DNA from: Ochlerotatus camptorhynchus
Taxonomy: Eukaryota; Arthropoda; Insecta; Diptera; Culicidae
Direction: 5' to 3'
Assembly (NCBI RefSeq): GCF_037179485.1
Contig: NW_027040812.1
Coordinates: 3,691,001-3,755,000 of the forward strand
Length of the DNA: 64,000 bases
The notes beneath the pieces were generated by a model, which did not search any database, was not told where the DNA came from, and worked only from the letters and a program-made list of their open reading frames with translations. Each line of letters opens with the position of its first letter. Positions within the stretch are counted from its first letter, which is position 1. This document shows, piece by piece, positions 11,760-23,324 of the stretch. The position numbers were made by a program, and so were the translations under genes.

Positions 11760-13315
11760 TGACGTAAAGATTCGTATTAGATGGTGCGTCTACGGTGGTC
11801 AGAGAAACAACAGATCTTCACCGGTGAGTTTTCATGTCTGCGAATGTAGCGAAGATGCGATGATGGTCAAGAAATAGTTGTAAATCGAGGATGTTGGTGC
11901 TCGTGTCATGAACGAATGTATGTCGAAGGAAGATCAACGGTCTTTGAAAATATTGGAGGAAACAACAGTTCCAGTTGGCGATCGATACGAGCCAGGACTC
12001 TTAAGGAGGTTCGATCAATTTGATCTTCCAGACAGCAATCAAAAGGCTGCACTCTCTGCAGAGAAAATTGAAAAGGTTCCAGACTTGAAGGAGAACATCC
12101 AGCGTAAAGGTTATGCCCATTGAGCCTCAGTCGAGGAACTAACAGCGGTCGACCCACGTCGAATTTTGTTCCTGCCATTAGGTGCAGTAGTCAATCTCAA
12201 AAAGCCTTCGAACGTTCGTTATATGGGACGCGTCAGTTGATGGTGTTTCGTTGAACAGTATGTTACTAAAAGGACCCGATCAGTTGGCATCTCTACCTTT
12301 CTCTATCTTTCGCTTCCGTCAGCATCGGGTGGCAGTAGTAGGTAGAAATATTTCACCAGATAGTCATCAGTTGGCTCGACCGGTATGATCAATGCTTCCT
12401 GTGGTTCCCCGATTCATCCAACGAACCTGAAATATTCACAATGGACGTAGCTACTTTCGGATCAACCTGCTCACAGCGACATCTCAGTGTGTGAAGAACA
12501 CTAATGCTCAGAGATTCGTCCAAGAGTGTGCTAGAGCTGTCGAAGGAATCGACTCCAACCATTACGTGGATGACTACCGCGGTAGCTTCTCGAACGAAGA
12601 AGAAGCAAAGCAAGTGGCAGCAGACGTTCGAGAGGTACACAGTAGAGGGGGCTTCAAAATCCGCATCTGGTGCTCCAACCGTCCAAACCTGAGTCTAGAA
12701 AACGCTGGGACTCCCGAACGCGTGCTTGGTATGCTGTGGAATTTGACGTGCTTATGGCCGAATAGGGGCAGCCAAACTTGTCAAATTATCATCACCAATT
12801 TGATTCTCGATGACCTACACCGAAAGTTCAAGCATGGAAACAACGAGATAGTTGTGAACGAAGCTCGTCAACAGTATCCCTCGTTTGCGAAGAGTTGTAC
12901 GAAACATCGACAGCCGTTGCCAATGCAGAATACGGAAGCACGTCCAGTACTACAACAAATGGCTCCACTACCCGAGGCACGATTATCAACATTTGTTCAC
13001 CCCTTTACGTGTACTGGTGTGGATTATTTCGGTCCAATTTTAGTAAAGAGAGGCTGGAGTCAGGTTAAACGCTGGGTAGTCTTCTTTACATGCTTGACTA
13101 TATGGGCAATTCATAGAAGCATTTGTCATAAGCGTACGTAGATTCGTTAATCGTCGGGGAGCTCCTGTTGAATTACATGGCTACAACGGAACGAATTTGC
13201 ATGGAGCAGAAAGAATTCTACGGAAACAGATATATGCTGGATTGTCCGCTACGTTCACCAAAATCGTCACAACGTGGTGATTAATTCATCCTAGGGCACC
13301 ACACATGAGAGGGTG
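11760..13315 (+). mobile_element. BEL/Pao LTR retrotransposon, internal fragment, heavily mutated
   Basis: Domains appear in BEL/Pao order. Around 11830-12120, VSFHVCECSED and GDRYEPGLLRRFDQFDLPDS mark the region between protease and RT. At 12124-12490 remnants of the RT fingers include a TTDPR-like block and LLKGPDQL. At 12530-12680 HYVDDYRGSF contains the YVDD catalytic box of BEL reverse transcriptase, followed by GGFKIRIW. From 12900 the integrase region follows, with FTCTGVDYFGPILVKRG, then CLTIWAIH and a decayed DNGTN-like block near 13190. Stops and frameshifts break every domain, and RNase H appears deleted between about 12720 and 12830. Neither LTR was recognised. Confidence 0.85.
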
Positions 13316-13499
13316 CTGGGCTGCCCATAAATGAGAAATTGGATTATGTATTGTCATTTTTTCAAAATCAAGAAAATCATGTTACTTAATCGGTGGCACT
13401 CTTGTCAAAGTCCCCACTGGATAAAATTGGATACAAAATGATTTGTGCGGATAAACAACTTGAAAAACAAGATGGCTAATTTGCAATATAAATTAGAAA

Positions 13500-13737
13500 T
13501 GTTAGATAGAGCTGAAATTAGAGCGTAACAGCTTTTATATACAATGACTTCTATCGATGATTTCTAGGAATTCAAGGCACGTCCACGCAGACCAACCTAA
13601 CCAACGGAAAAAGGAAGTCTTTCCCTGCTCGATGAGGATGTTGGTTTGCGTGAGCAAGCCTTGAATTTCTAAAAATCATCAATAGAAGTCATTGCTTACA
13701 AAAGCTGTTAGGTCCTAATTCCAGCTCTATCTAGAAT
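13500..13737. mobile_element. Foldback element with about 95-base arms
   Basis: The left arm (13500 to about 13594; TAGATAGAGCTGAAATTAGA ... CTTCTATCGATGATTTCTAG) and right arm (about 13640-13737) are inverted copies with moderate divergence, separated by about 45 bases. No coding sequence. Such long-armed hairpins are usual for foldback-type MITEs. Target duplications were not identified. Confidence 0.75.
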
Positions 13738-13812
13738 TGTCTTGTGTACATGATGAGTCTGAAACCGAGCGCAGCAACCAATGTGTTTTGAGTAGGAAAT
13801 TTTTGAGCATAA

Positions 13813-14013
13813 GGTGATACTCTAAGGAAGCCTTAGCGTGAAACTTTAAAGGCACAAATGTCAGCTTCCACAGAACATACAAATTTGAAATTGATACACC
13901 TTGTTTGCTGTGCTACTACAAACAGAGAGTAGCAATTTCAAATTTGTAAGTTTTGTGAAAGCTGACATTTGTGCCTTTGAAGTTTCACGCTAAGGCTTCC
14001 TTAGAGTATCACC
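13813..14013. mobile_element. Foldback element with about 80-base, near-identical arms
   Basis: The left arm begins GGTGATACTCTAAGGAAGCC and the right arm is its reverse complement, ending at 14013. Only a few mismatches occur over about 80 bases, and the loop is about 35-40 bases. The two foldback elements here are unrelated in sequence and only 75 bases apart. High arm identity suggests a more recent origin than the 13500-13737 element, or gene conversion between arms. Confidence 0.8.
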
Positions 14014-14400
14014 AGTAATATGGTCTTATAGTCAAGTGGTAACACATTTATACGCCGAAAATCGATGTCCGATGTCATTTTGGAATGCCGGCTCTCAAGA
14101 TTCCTAATTCCAAAAACCGCGTCTGATATCGATTTTCCGTCTATTGTAGTGTATTTGACAGTTTTTAAAAACAGAGAGCTGCCATCTTAGATTCCAAAAT
14201 AGCGTTGGACACCGCTTTTTGGCCTCTACATATCGTCCCCATTTTGGAAATACCCAAATTGTGGGGGGTTTTGACAGCATTTTTCAGTTTATCTATAACC
14301 GGAACCAGATAATCTTAGAATTCAATATGGCAATTTTCGGTCCTTATCTTTCATTCCGATTCTAAAAATACCCATATTGATGGGCATTTGACAGTATCTT

Positions 14401-14715
14401 CACAGACAAACAGACGTAGCTCTTTAAATAAAATTTTCCTTAAATATATGGTCACGGAACTCACTAACGGCATCTCGCGAGCTATTCGTGAAAAAAAAAC
14501 CGAGCCTCAAACAATGTTGTATACAAGTTTAATAGAACGTATAGAAACGTCAATATATTCTTATGCCAGCTATGGTGGGGGATTCACTCAACTGATAATA
14601 TTTAAATTGAACGTAATTTTTTTTTCTTTATTAGCCATAGGCTAGTTCATCTCTTATTGATCGTTAAATGCGTGTTCGACGATTGAGGAGAACGAGTTAT
14701 GTATGTTTGTCTGTG
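14401..14715. mobile_element. MITE inserted in the minisatellite
   Basis: The ends are inverted repeats: left CACAGACAAACAGACGTAGC, right (reversed) CACAGACAAACATACATAAC, about 18 of 22 bases matching. The flanks GTATCTT and GTATTTT could be a 7-8 base target duplication with one change. The surrounding minisatellite wording continues across the site, which supports an insertion. The interior contains one copy of the short stem-loop motif (14616-14654). Superfamily uncertain; a hAT-like origin would fit a target site of about 8 bases. Confidence 0.7.
14616..14654 (-). repeat. Short LINE-tail-like stem-loop, copy 1
   Basis: On the minus strand: AGAGATGAACTAGCC, TATGGCTAATAAAGAAAA. The 5' strand of the hairpin is intact, but the GAAAATCTC segment of the 3' strand is missing. 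The AATAAAGA-plus-A-run tail is kept. See copies at 30408, 35785, 36750, 45589, 48387 and 56045. Confidence 0.6.
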
Positions 14716-15560
14716 GTATTTTTAACTGTATCTGGATTCTACCATCTTGGATTTCAAGACATCCATTTTGGATCTCCAAACGTCATCCCGAAAATACCCA
14801 TATTGAAGGGTATTTTACCGTTTTTCCCACTTTTTTCTGAAACTGGAAACCACCATCTTGGATTTCAAAATGGTTTCTGACATCGATTTGCTGTCTCTAG
14901 ACGTCACCCCTATTAAAAAACTAAAATTTTTGAAGATTATTTCACAGTATTTTACAGTATTTCCCCGTTCTCTGAAACTGGAAGCTACCATCCTGGATTT
15001 CAGAATGGCCTTGGACAAATTCTAAAAATACCCATATTTAAGGGTAATTGACAATATTTCCCACTTTTTCTGAAACCGGAAACCGCCATCTTAATCTCTA
15101 GAATTCATCAATTCATCATCATTCCGAAAACACCCATATTGAAGGGTATTTTACATTATTCCCCACTTTTCTGAAAGTGAAAGTTGCCATATTGGATGTC
15201 AGAATGGCGTCGGACATCAATTTACGGCATTTAATTTACGTCATCCCGATTCCGGAAATACCTATATTGAAAGGAATTTCGATTAGGGGTCCATATTTAT
15301 GGGTATTTGACAGTATTTCTCACGTTTTCTGAAACCCGAAGCCACCATATTGGATTCCAAAATGGCGTCGGACATCAATTTCCGGCATTTAATTTACGTC
15401 ATTCCGATTCCGGAAATACCAATATTGTAAGGAATTTATTAGTATTTCCCACTTTTTCTGAAATCAGTCGTCCGTTTTAGAATGGATGGGTTCTTGTAGT
15501 GATGCCTCTTAGTCATTTTAAATTTGGTTCGTCGATAAATGAAAAAAGACAGAACCCATA

Positions 15561-17245
15561 CATTTATTTATTTATTATCTAATAAACAATCTTAATTAAA
15601 TTCAATCTTCTTACTCAATCTACAAATTGAGGCGTTGACATACCAAAATTGAACGTGGATTCAACCGATGCAAATAAACGAACCATTGCAGATATAGGCA
15701 GGTTATAACCATACAGAGTACGATGAAATCTCGGCTGCATCAGGGACCGCTGACGTAATATGCTACCTGAAGCACAGAAGTCAAGCACTGATAGAAGATA
15801 GGAGCTTGTTGTAATTTTCGTCTTTGATCAAGCGTTTCAAGACCAAGCAGACGGTATCTAGCGGGATACGCGGGAAGGTTAGACGGATCACGCCATGGTA
15901 CGAATAAAGTGTTTTCTAGAATGGGTCGCACGATGGAACAATATAGAGATAGACAATTAGACAATATAGACAATTTTGGAGATAAAGCCATGTTGACGGT
16001 TTGCCTTGGAAATTATCGATGCTTAATGGGAATGGAAGGAGAGCTTCGAATCCAACACAACACCAAGATCGGTCACATGGCCCACCCTATCAAGCACAGT
16101 ATGATCGATGTGGTATTCATAAATTATCGGGTCTTTGGAACGATGGAAGGTCATCACTTGGCATTTTGCGATGCTGATGACAAGTTTATTCAAGCGACAC
16201 CAGTGAACAAACATGTTGAGCAACATTTTCAGGTTAAGATGATCCTGGATGCAGCGTACCACCACATAGTTATATCTTTAGATTATTAGCATATATGAGC
16301 TTGCATCTATAGTCAAGTGAAGGTGCAACGTCATTGAAAAATATGATAAATAGTGACGGCCCTAAATTGCTTCCTTGTGATGGCGATGAAACACAAGATC
16401 CGTGCTTAATATGCAGCACTCTGCCAAACAGATACGATGAAACCCATGACACCAGTCTATTCGAGGCTCCCAATCGTGATAAGGCCCGTAAAGATTACGT
16501 CAACCTGCACTTTTTCTTCCATAGCCGTAAAACAGGAGGTAGTTAGATCCAACAAATTAATAGCTACGGACCCGCTGGGAATGAATCCGTGCTGATCGGT
16601 CGAGATGTGGGTCTTTGTAGCACGCAGAATATGATCGCTGACGATGATCTCGAATAGCTTCGAAGCGGCAGAAAGGCTAGTTATCCCACGGTAGTTTCTG
16701 ACATCTCACCGGTCACCGCTTTTGTGCACAGGAAACATGTAAGACAGCTTCCAGCTCATGGGAAATTCTCCTTGCTCGAACGAGTGGTTGAAAGTGAAGG
16801 CTAACGGCGCAGCTACCGCGTTTGCACAGCGACGGAGAACAACAGCAGGAATTCCATCCGGGCCAGGAGCAAAAAAACTCTTCAACTTTTTTGACACACC
16901 GATATTCATTGCAGGCAATATTTCGAACGTGTCCAGATCAACTGCGTCCAGCGATATGTTTGACGCAGCTAGTTCGGCCTCGGCGTCGGACGATGACTCT
17001 GATTGGAAGACGGATGCAAAAAGAGTCACGAAGAAATCGCACGCTTCTGCTTCACTCTTGGACTCCCTGCCGTCATAGACCACATTGGGCGGAATTGACG
17101 GATTTTTCCTCTAGCTATTTACGAAGCCCCAAAAGGATTTTGGATCCCGGCGTAAACCAAACTGCTACACTCGGACATGAACGAAGAGGTTTGCTTTGCG
17201 GTCTAAAGTTATGTTGAGCTCAGAGCCGAGAGTCTGAGCTGTCGA
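15561..17245 (-). mobile_element. LINE: reverse transcriptase to 3' tail, dead active site
   Basis: Minus-strand order: the pre-RT region near 17150 (PKSFWGFVNS), RT fingers in 17083-16706 (FFAPGPDGIPAVVLRRC, FPMSWKLSYMFPVHKSGDR), then 16700-16548 (SLSAASKLFEIIVSDHILRA, STDQHGFIPSGSVA). The frame 16473-16270 has SQGSNLGPSLFIIFFNDV followed by LIYANNLKI. Here the YADD catalytic box reads YANN, so both aspartates are replaced by asparagine. The frame 16265-16023 has VTDLGVVLDSKLSFHSH, and 15991-15740 has SIVRPILENTLFVPW. The 3' UTR ends in ATAATAAATAAATAAATG near 15561. Several frameshifts are present, but the order is nearly complete. Jockey/CR1-like group. Confidence 0.88.
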
Positions 17246-20200
17246 ATTTTGTCACAGGGAACAGTAAGAGTGACATAGGACTAAAGTTGAGAGCCGTGAC
17301 TGGATGGATTCTTGATTTTGTCGTGAGGATCCGAAATTGTTGTTTGACGAGAATTCTCCAGGATGGCCATATTTTAATATATCTTGTCGTGCGTCAATGA
17401 CAAACGCAACAATTCCCAAGCCTATTAGCAACCCTGTGATCATCAGGAAAGGGAGTTTCTGGTAGCCTTATATGCTGTTTTGTTTTGATTCTACGTTCCG
17501 TGGCGTGGCAGCGCACAGAACTAGTTTTGATGAAAAATATAACTTTATTTTGGTTGAAAAGTGATCAATTTACCCTTGGATTACGGTACCAAAACCAATG
17601 AGAGATAGATGGGTTATATATTGGATTTGACAGCCGCATACAATAATGTGCAAGCTCTACTCAAAGGCGCTGCCAATCGCCTTTCTATAAAACATAATTA
17701 ATTAATTAATTTAGCTTTATTTAGGAGGCCTATAAAACATACACCCACTAGAGTAAAAAAAAAAAACAATGATTTTACTTGAATTAATTACATGCAAAGT
17801 AACTCGCCTATGCTCTACGAGGAATGTTCTATATGCTACAAACAAGCCGATTGTTCTCATCCAACCTTCCCCGTGAATCCCTCTGGCATCGCTTGTGACA
17901 CGTTCCCCGCCAGTAAACACCTCCCAGCCTCACCCGGCAAAAGAAGAACGTCTTCTTAAGTAGAATTACATTAGGAATTAATTAAAAGATTTGCCACGGT
18001 CGAAGCGGAGATTTCCTGTCTATTACTGCCGTCTTCCTTGTTGCTGCAGCGTATTCGTTTCAGACAAGATTCTCCCACCCCAGCGACCCCGACGACGTTC
18101 GTGGCTGTCACCCGCTGTTACAGCTTCGTTTTCACGCAGCTTACACGGGGTCTTGCCCGCTTCGATTGACCTTGTTTATTTTTCCTCTTCGATGACATTT
18201 TCCGCTGACCCCTAGTCTGTGAAATCCGGATCCGGAGGGATGTTGAATTGAAAATAGCACGCAATTGACATTGATTGTTAGCGAAGTGTTCTCTGATCTC
18301 CGCGAAAGCTTAGATAGCTTTTCTTGGAGCTATCAGTGGAAATATGGAAACGGAGGAAAAAAAATGACTTTGTATTAAATTTCAGTGCCAGGCTCCCCTC
18401 CAGCTTAGAAAGTTACAACAGAGACCGCGACACAATCTCGTTATCTTATAGGGTAGGATGGTGCAAAACGCACCGTTTAAGCAAAATCGTCAATTGCTGG
18501 CGTATGGAAGCTAAAATCAAGAAGAAAGTAATGGTGTTTGGTTCATTACCATGTTTTCTACGAAGATCAAGTGATTTCGAACTATAGAACGATGCATTTT
18601 CATGATTTTCAAGGTATTTTATAAATTGGTTCCAATATGATAGCGGGGCAAAACGCCTGATTCATGGTGATCTGACGCCTGATGATTATTCCTTTATGTT
18701 ACATCAGAAATAAGGTCACAATAGAGTGTTAAGCTGTGATTTATTAGGTAAAACATCTAAAAAAATACGAAAAGTGAATTAGTTCAATTTTTTGCGATAT
18801 ATGCTGTTAAAAGCTTAATTTGAAGTCGACGATTTTAACAACTGTATCATATTTTGCACAAAATGCTATTTTCTAAGGGAATCAGTAGGTCAAAACATGA
18901 TTTTATGATCAAGAATCAATTGTGAAACCTCTAGTTGAAAACAAACACAATCCGTTACCCGGAAAATGCATCTGAGGAAAAGTTATCGCTGTTTTTCTAT
19001 AAGTGGGCATTTTACCCCAGGGGTGCATTATGGGCTGTTCTCCCTTACGCCAGTGATTGCCTGGCCTCATTGCACTTTGGCTCTGGATTACATTGCTCAC
19101 CCTGGAGTCAGTAGCCTTGGTAATTGGAACTACCCAATGAAAAATGCTCCCCATCGGTTTTGCACGCGCACAGCCTATGACACCAGTCAGCCGCCAGCAA
19201 TTTCCTATTCGTTTAATGGTCACAGCAGAAGAAACAGCGTGCGACAGGAGACTAATACCGTTTTATAAATTTTAAACAGGCTATTATTTTGGACTTGTGC
19301 TTTCTTGCTACTTATGTTGGGAAACACAACAAACAACCTGGGGATGTATGGCCATGACGAGCGGGCGTTTGATTGGCGTATGCCAACTTTTGACAAGATG
19401 ATATCTTGCAGACTTAATAGCAGCATATTTAATCCTCATTTTTACCAGTGATTATATATTTCTATTGCATCTCCAGTAGAAAATAAAACTTCGAGCATTA
19501 ATGTTGTACATCGGGCACTCTGAATAAAAGCAAGGGGAGTGAAATCAACGGTGTCGATTTTGCAATAAAAAACATCAAATCTATTAACAAAATAACGCTT
19601 TCCGTAAAACATATTTTACACTTCTCATTAGAGAATCTCATCCGTACAACAATTGTCATGAATAAGTTTTTCTCGTCTGAAATTGTTTTGAAATTAAAAT
19701 TAGCATCATTTAAATAACCACTTCTTAAAAATCATAAATTACAGAAATTGCGTTCAAGTCAGGTAACGGATCAAGAATACTCCTTCTGAGAAAATGTCTA
19801 AAAGTCGTACAAGCTCAGAAACAATACGCCAAAGATTAACAACAAGCAAACCTCACCATTTGCATCCACTTTACCGAGAGAGAGGCCATACCGGTTGAAC
19901 GTTTTGCAACCATTCCACCAAATCCTTTTTCCCAGAAAGCCTTTCAGGAACAAATTTAATTACTCACTCGGAGACTTTTCAAAGTGCGGTAGCCATCAGG
20001 CGGGTTTCAAATACCTACATGTGTATCCTCGCAAGGAAAATTCTCCCCTTACTATTCAACACACCATCCGAAAGTACGAGACGTTGCGTTGCGTTGCTGA
20101 TGAAAGTTTATCCTACTTGTCTTCACGCGATGCGGGAATTTCAATTCCTCCATCGCGGCGGGGAAAAGCTGTTAATTTTTAATCACAAACAAAATGATGA

Positions 20201-20890
20201 GTGGGATGTGACACCCCACTGCTGAAACCATCTCAGCCACCAGCAGCAGCTGTTGCGGTGGAATGTGATCCTTGTCTGTTTTCGGGGAAAAAAAAACCCC
20301 CAGTTGGAAGGCTTATTTTGTTTTACCGGGATTTTGGCTGTGCCTTCCGAGGGCACGATGTCACGCGCCAGATTGATGTGGGTTTTCCTGTTTAGCCTGC
20401 GGCAAAAAATAAAAATGCCTGATGCAAAAGAAAAAAAAAAGTAAATTAGGGAACATGGTTAAGACTTTTTGGTGGCTGTGAAGGTTGTGAACGAGTACGT
20501 GCTGTTATCTACCGAGATATGGCGCGGTGTTGCTTTGAGTTGATTCTGCGAATCAGTATGATGGAAGCAGTGTCAGAGGTGCGAGGAATCCATATTTTTT
20601 CTTGTTGAGTATGCTTCTCCGTTATTTCCAGAACACCGGTAATTACACAGTTGATGCTTGGAACTAGCAGTTCTACCTCAATGTTTAAACAGTGGTGATC
20701 TCAAACTTTACAATAGGCAATAGCAGTGCCGATAACGTCCAAATGAAGGCATTTCGTGGGCAATGTTGCAACAGTTTCCGAGATTTATCCTGTAGAAAAC
20801 TTGAAGTGACAGGGCAGATCAGCAATGATGACGGCCATTTTAGGAGTCTTCTTGGAATCATCTTAAACAAGAATGCGATTTGACATAAAT
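17246..20890. other. Long unassigned stretch
   Basis: No protein family was recognised in any frame. Open frames such as 17991-18215, 18909-19223, 19895-20182 and 20253-20444 lack domain signatures. At 18451-19040 phrases such as GGTGCAAAACGCACC and GGGGCAAAACGC suggest a decayed DNA element, but matching ends could not be fixed. A homopolymer A run lies at 17756-17766 and an ATTAATTAATTA tract near 17698. Confidence 0.35.
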
Positions 20891-20985
20891 TATTTCATAA
20901 TGTGAAGGAACCATAGACTGAACCCATGATTTTCTGCTCAGTAAGCAAAAACGTTCGCTATTAGGACAACGAGCCCCTCACATTA
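20868..20985 (+). repeat. Repeat unit flanking the mariner, copy 1
   Basis: The segment GAAGGAACCATAGACTGA ... TTCTGCTCAGTAAGCAAAA ... CGAGCCCCTCACATT is a diverged copy of 22330-22450 beyond the other end of the mariner. It ends exactly at the mariner TA target site. The two copies therefore bracket the mariner as direct repeats of a little over 100 bases. They are too long and diverged to be a target duplication and probably represent an older repeat. Confidence 0.6.
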
Positions 20986-22173
20986 CTAGGTGGGGTGAAA
21001 AGTAACCTCCTTGACCGCCAGAATGCGCTGCTACTGCAAAAAAGGTTATGGTGCCTTGTAGTCCGTTCATATTTAGGCAGACATGCCAAATTTCAGTGCG
21101 ATACTGTTTTTAGTTTTGTTTTGACAGCTAATCGTTGTTGATGTGTTTGGCATCATGTTGAGTATGGATAAAAACGATTTTCGTTCTTTCATAAAACATT
21201 ATTTTTTGAGAGGCAAAACGGCGAAGGAAACAAATGAAAAGTTTGATTTCGTCAGATTAGACCGTCAAATATTGGTTTCAAGAATTTCGGGGTTGCCGCA
21301 ACTCCACTGCCGATCAAGTCCGCAGCGGCAGGCTCTCCGATGCAGTTACAGAGGACAATGTCAAAAAATACATGAAATGGTGTTGGCTTACCGGAAAGTG
21401 AAGGTACACGAGCTAGCAGATACCGCAAAGATTAGTACTGAGTGCACACGCCATATTTTGGGCGAGATTCTGCACATGAAAAAGTTATCCTGCCACTGGG
21501 TGCCGCGCAAGCTCACTCCTGACCAAAAACACGAACGCGAGAGCACTTCGAAAGAGTGTTTGAACTTGCTGATGTGGAATCGGGCGGACTTTTGGCGTCG
21601 TTTGGTAACTGTTGATGAAACCTGGATCTACTATTACACCCCAGAGAACAAAATGAGTGCCCGTCAATGGACTGAAGCCGGCACAAGTGCTCCAAAACGG
21701 CCGAGAGAGGCTTGATGGGTCGGAAAGGTTATGGCGTCGGTTTCTGGGATTGTCATGGCATACTTTTCGTGGACTACCACGAAAAAGGAAAAACCGTCAA
21801 CAGCGAGTATTATTGTGCATTATTGGAGCGATTGAAGGCCGAAATCGCTGCAAAACGGATGAAGCGATAAAATATTTTGTTTTCGCGAGACAATGCGCCG
21901 GTGCACAAGAGCATCGCAACCACGGCTAAAATCAATGACTTACGGCTCTAATTGCTTCCACATCTACCGTATTCTCTCAATTTGGCATCCTCAGACTATT
22001 ACTTTAAAAAAAGAGGTTAACAATAAAAAAATCCAGCTCACGTGAGGAAATCATCGACGTCAGGGAGGAGTATTTTGCAGACTTTCCGGAAAATTAATTT
22101 TCGGACAGGATCATGAAAGTGAAAAATCGCTGGATCATGCAAGGGACTATATTGAATAAAAAACCACACCTAG
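20986..22173 (+). mobile_element. mariner element with TIRs and TA target sites
   Basis: The outer ends are inverted: left CTAGGTGGGGTGAAAAGTAA, right (reversed) CTAGGTGTGGTTTTTTATTC. Each is flanked by TA (20984-20985 and 22174-22175). The length of 1188 bases is close to the usual 1.2-1.3 kb of full mariners. It carries one degraded transposase gene in the forward direction (21164 to about 22110). The sequence wording is closest to the irritans-type mariners that also include the human SETMAR transposase domain; this is recognition of family wording, not a computed tree. Confidence 0.88.
21164..22110 (+). pseudogene. mariner transposase pseudogene (DD34D)
   Basis: The start at ATG 21164 (MDKNDFRSFIKHYFLRGKTA) matches the usual mariner start; an in-frame ATG lies 21 bases earlier. 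The N-terminal helix-turn-helix region is partly scrambled by a small frameshift around 21270-21350. The linker WVPRKLTPDQK and the first catalytic Asp in VTVDETWIYYYTPE are present in the frame ending at 21715. A frameshift near 21712 moves to GKTVNSEYYCALLERLKAEI. FSRDNAPVHKS keeps the second Asp, and YSLNLASSDYYF keeps the third in SSDY although the preceding SPD became SLN. Stops follow. The cut-and-paste enzyme cannot be made intact. Confidence 0.9.
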
Positions 22174-22329
22174 TACAACACAGCACTTACGGTCGAGTTG
22201 TTGTTAATACCTTTCAAACCCGGCAATGGCAACGATTAATCAGCGTTGGAAAATTTCGCGAAATTCCACGAGTTCGCGAGTCATATTGAGTTTTTGCGAA
22301 ATTTTCTATTACTTCTGTTCATGTTGAGA

Positions 22330-22450
22330 CAAAAACGATGCGACACCAACGATCATGTAATATGAAGGAGCCAGAGTATGATTCCACAATATTCTACTCA
22401 GTAAGCTAAAACCGTCACCACTAGTCTTCCGAGCCTCTCGGAACACACAT
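22330..22450 (+). repeat. Repeat unit flanking the mariner, copy 2
   Basis: Diverged copy of 20868-20985: GAAGGAGCCAGAGTATGA, TTCTACTCAGTAAGCTAAAA, CGAGCCTCTCGGAACACA. It leads directly towards the I/Loa LINE fragment at 22500. Confidence 0.55.
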
Positions 22451-22499
22451 CTTATGATCTGAATGTTATTATTATCAGTAGTTTTTTTGTAGAGTACGT

Positions 22500-23115
22500 T
22501 TATTTGTCGTTTCTTTGCTTTTTTAAATCTGGTCACCGAGTCAGTGGCGCTTCTATCAAGATCGGAGAACGACGGATCTCTCTGAAAAAAAAAACGATAC
22601 GCATCTTGGGGGTTTTAGTAGATCGACACTTGACCTTCATGAAATACTTCCAGAGCGTTAAGGCTAGTTGCAATACCCTCAATCCGAAAAATCTCCATGC
22701 TGCATGTACCCAACGCACTTATCGACTACCGTCTACTCTACGTCCTGGAGCTCAAGGACAAACTGTTGCAAGTCTTTGCACCAGTTTACGACGGCTACAT
22801 CCGAGTAGTTTCGGGTCTCCGGCCCTCGACACTGACCAACCCAGCTTGCATTGAACTCGAGGTACTTCCTTTCCGGTTTCGAATCGACACTGCAGCCACC
22901 ATCAAAGCGGCTGCCTACTTGGCAAAAACATCGGGCAACGAACGGATTTATCTCTTCGAGGAGATAAATAGAATCCTCCGCACAGCAGCCAACACCGACC
23001 TCGTCCCAATAGCCAATAGCCACTGGCTGGGAGGAAAAAGTTGCAAATCGAAACCGTTAAAGATCGAAAGCCCGATTAAGAACCAGTTTAAGCACGGCGC
23101 TCAGACAATGCGTTT
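22500..23115 (+). mobile_element. I/Loa-type LINE fragment: region after the RT core
   Basis: The frame 22504-22854 opens with ERRISLKKKTIRILGVLVDR and LTFMKYFQSV, the post-catalytic RT block. A frameshift near 22690 moves to 22697-23242 with DYRLLYVLELKDKLLQVFAP, YIRVVSGLRPST, RIDTAATIKAAAYLA and LKIESPIKNQF. The same ordered blocks occur in the longer minus-strand LINE at 46140-48385 (RILGVLVDRSLNL, SRLLYGIEM, YVRIVSGLLPPT, KIESQIKSRL). The two are therefore members of one family. The RT active site and RNase H are absent here. A short noncoding section follows to about 23250. Confidence 0.8.
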
Positions 23116-23324
23116 TGGAGATTCTAAATTCTGGATAGCCCAGGCAAGCGCAACGTTCTACGGATGGGTCCAAATAGGCATCGCGGGGAAGATATCGCCA
23201 GCGAACTTGAGCCTACCGCCACCATGCTTGGTTTTAACGTAGAATAACGTCTTTCGGCAACATATTTGGCAATTTCAAAAATTCAAAATCGAACGCGTTA
23301 CAAACTGTGTCAATAGCGGATGGA

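Larger units (their letters stand above)
14030..15475. repeat. Decayed minisatellite, CCATATTGAAGGGTATTT family
   Basis: About eight or nine diverged units of roughly 120-160 bases share the ordered markers TCTGAAACCGGAA, GCCACCATCTTGGATT, CAAAATGGCGTCGGACATC, CGTCATCCCGATTCCGGAAA and TACCCATATTGAAGGGTATT. Unit length varies through internal deletions. A 315-base MITE (14401-14715) sits in the fourth unit or so, in the middle of the segment before 'GTATTTTTAACTG'. No coding function is implied. Confidence 0.85.

Noticed and set aside
11760..13315. Flanking LTRs for the first BEL/Pao fragment
   Set aside because: No pair of direct repeats or TG...CA ends with polypurine tract was found; the neighbours are a LINE and a foldback element.
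17991..18215. Basic 74-codon frame as a small gene
   Set aside because: No recognisable domain, no conserved start context, and composition-driven Arg/Ser richness.
18440..19040. DNA transposon with GGTGCAAAACGCACC-type ends
   Set aside because: Similar phrases occur in the region, but I could not define matching inverted ends or a target duplication.
21143..21715. Possibly functional mariner transposase
   Set aside because: The N-terminal region is shifted, the frame ends early, and the rest is found only after a frameshift with further stops.
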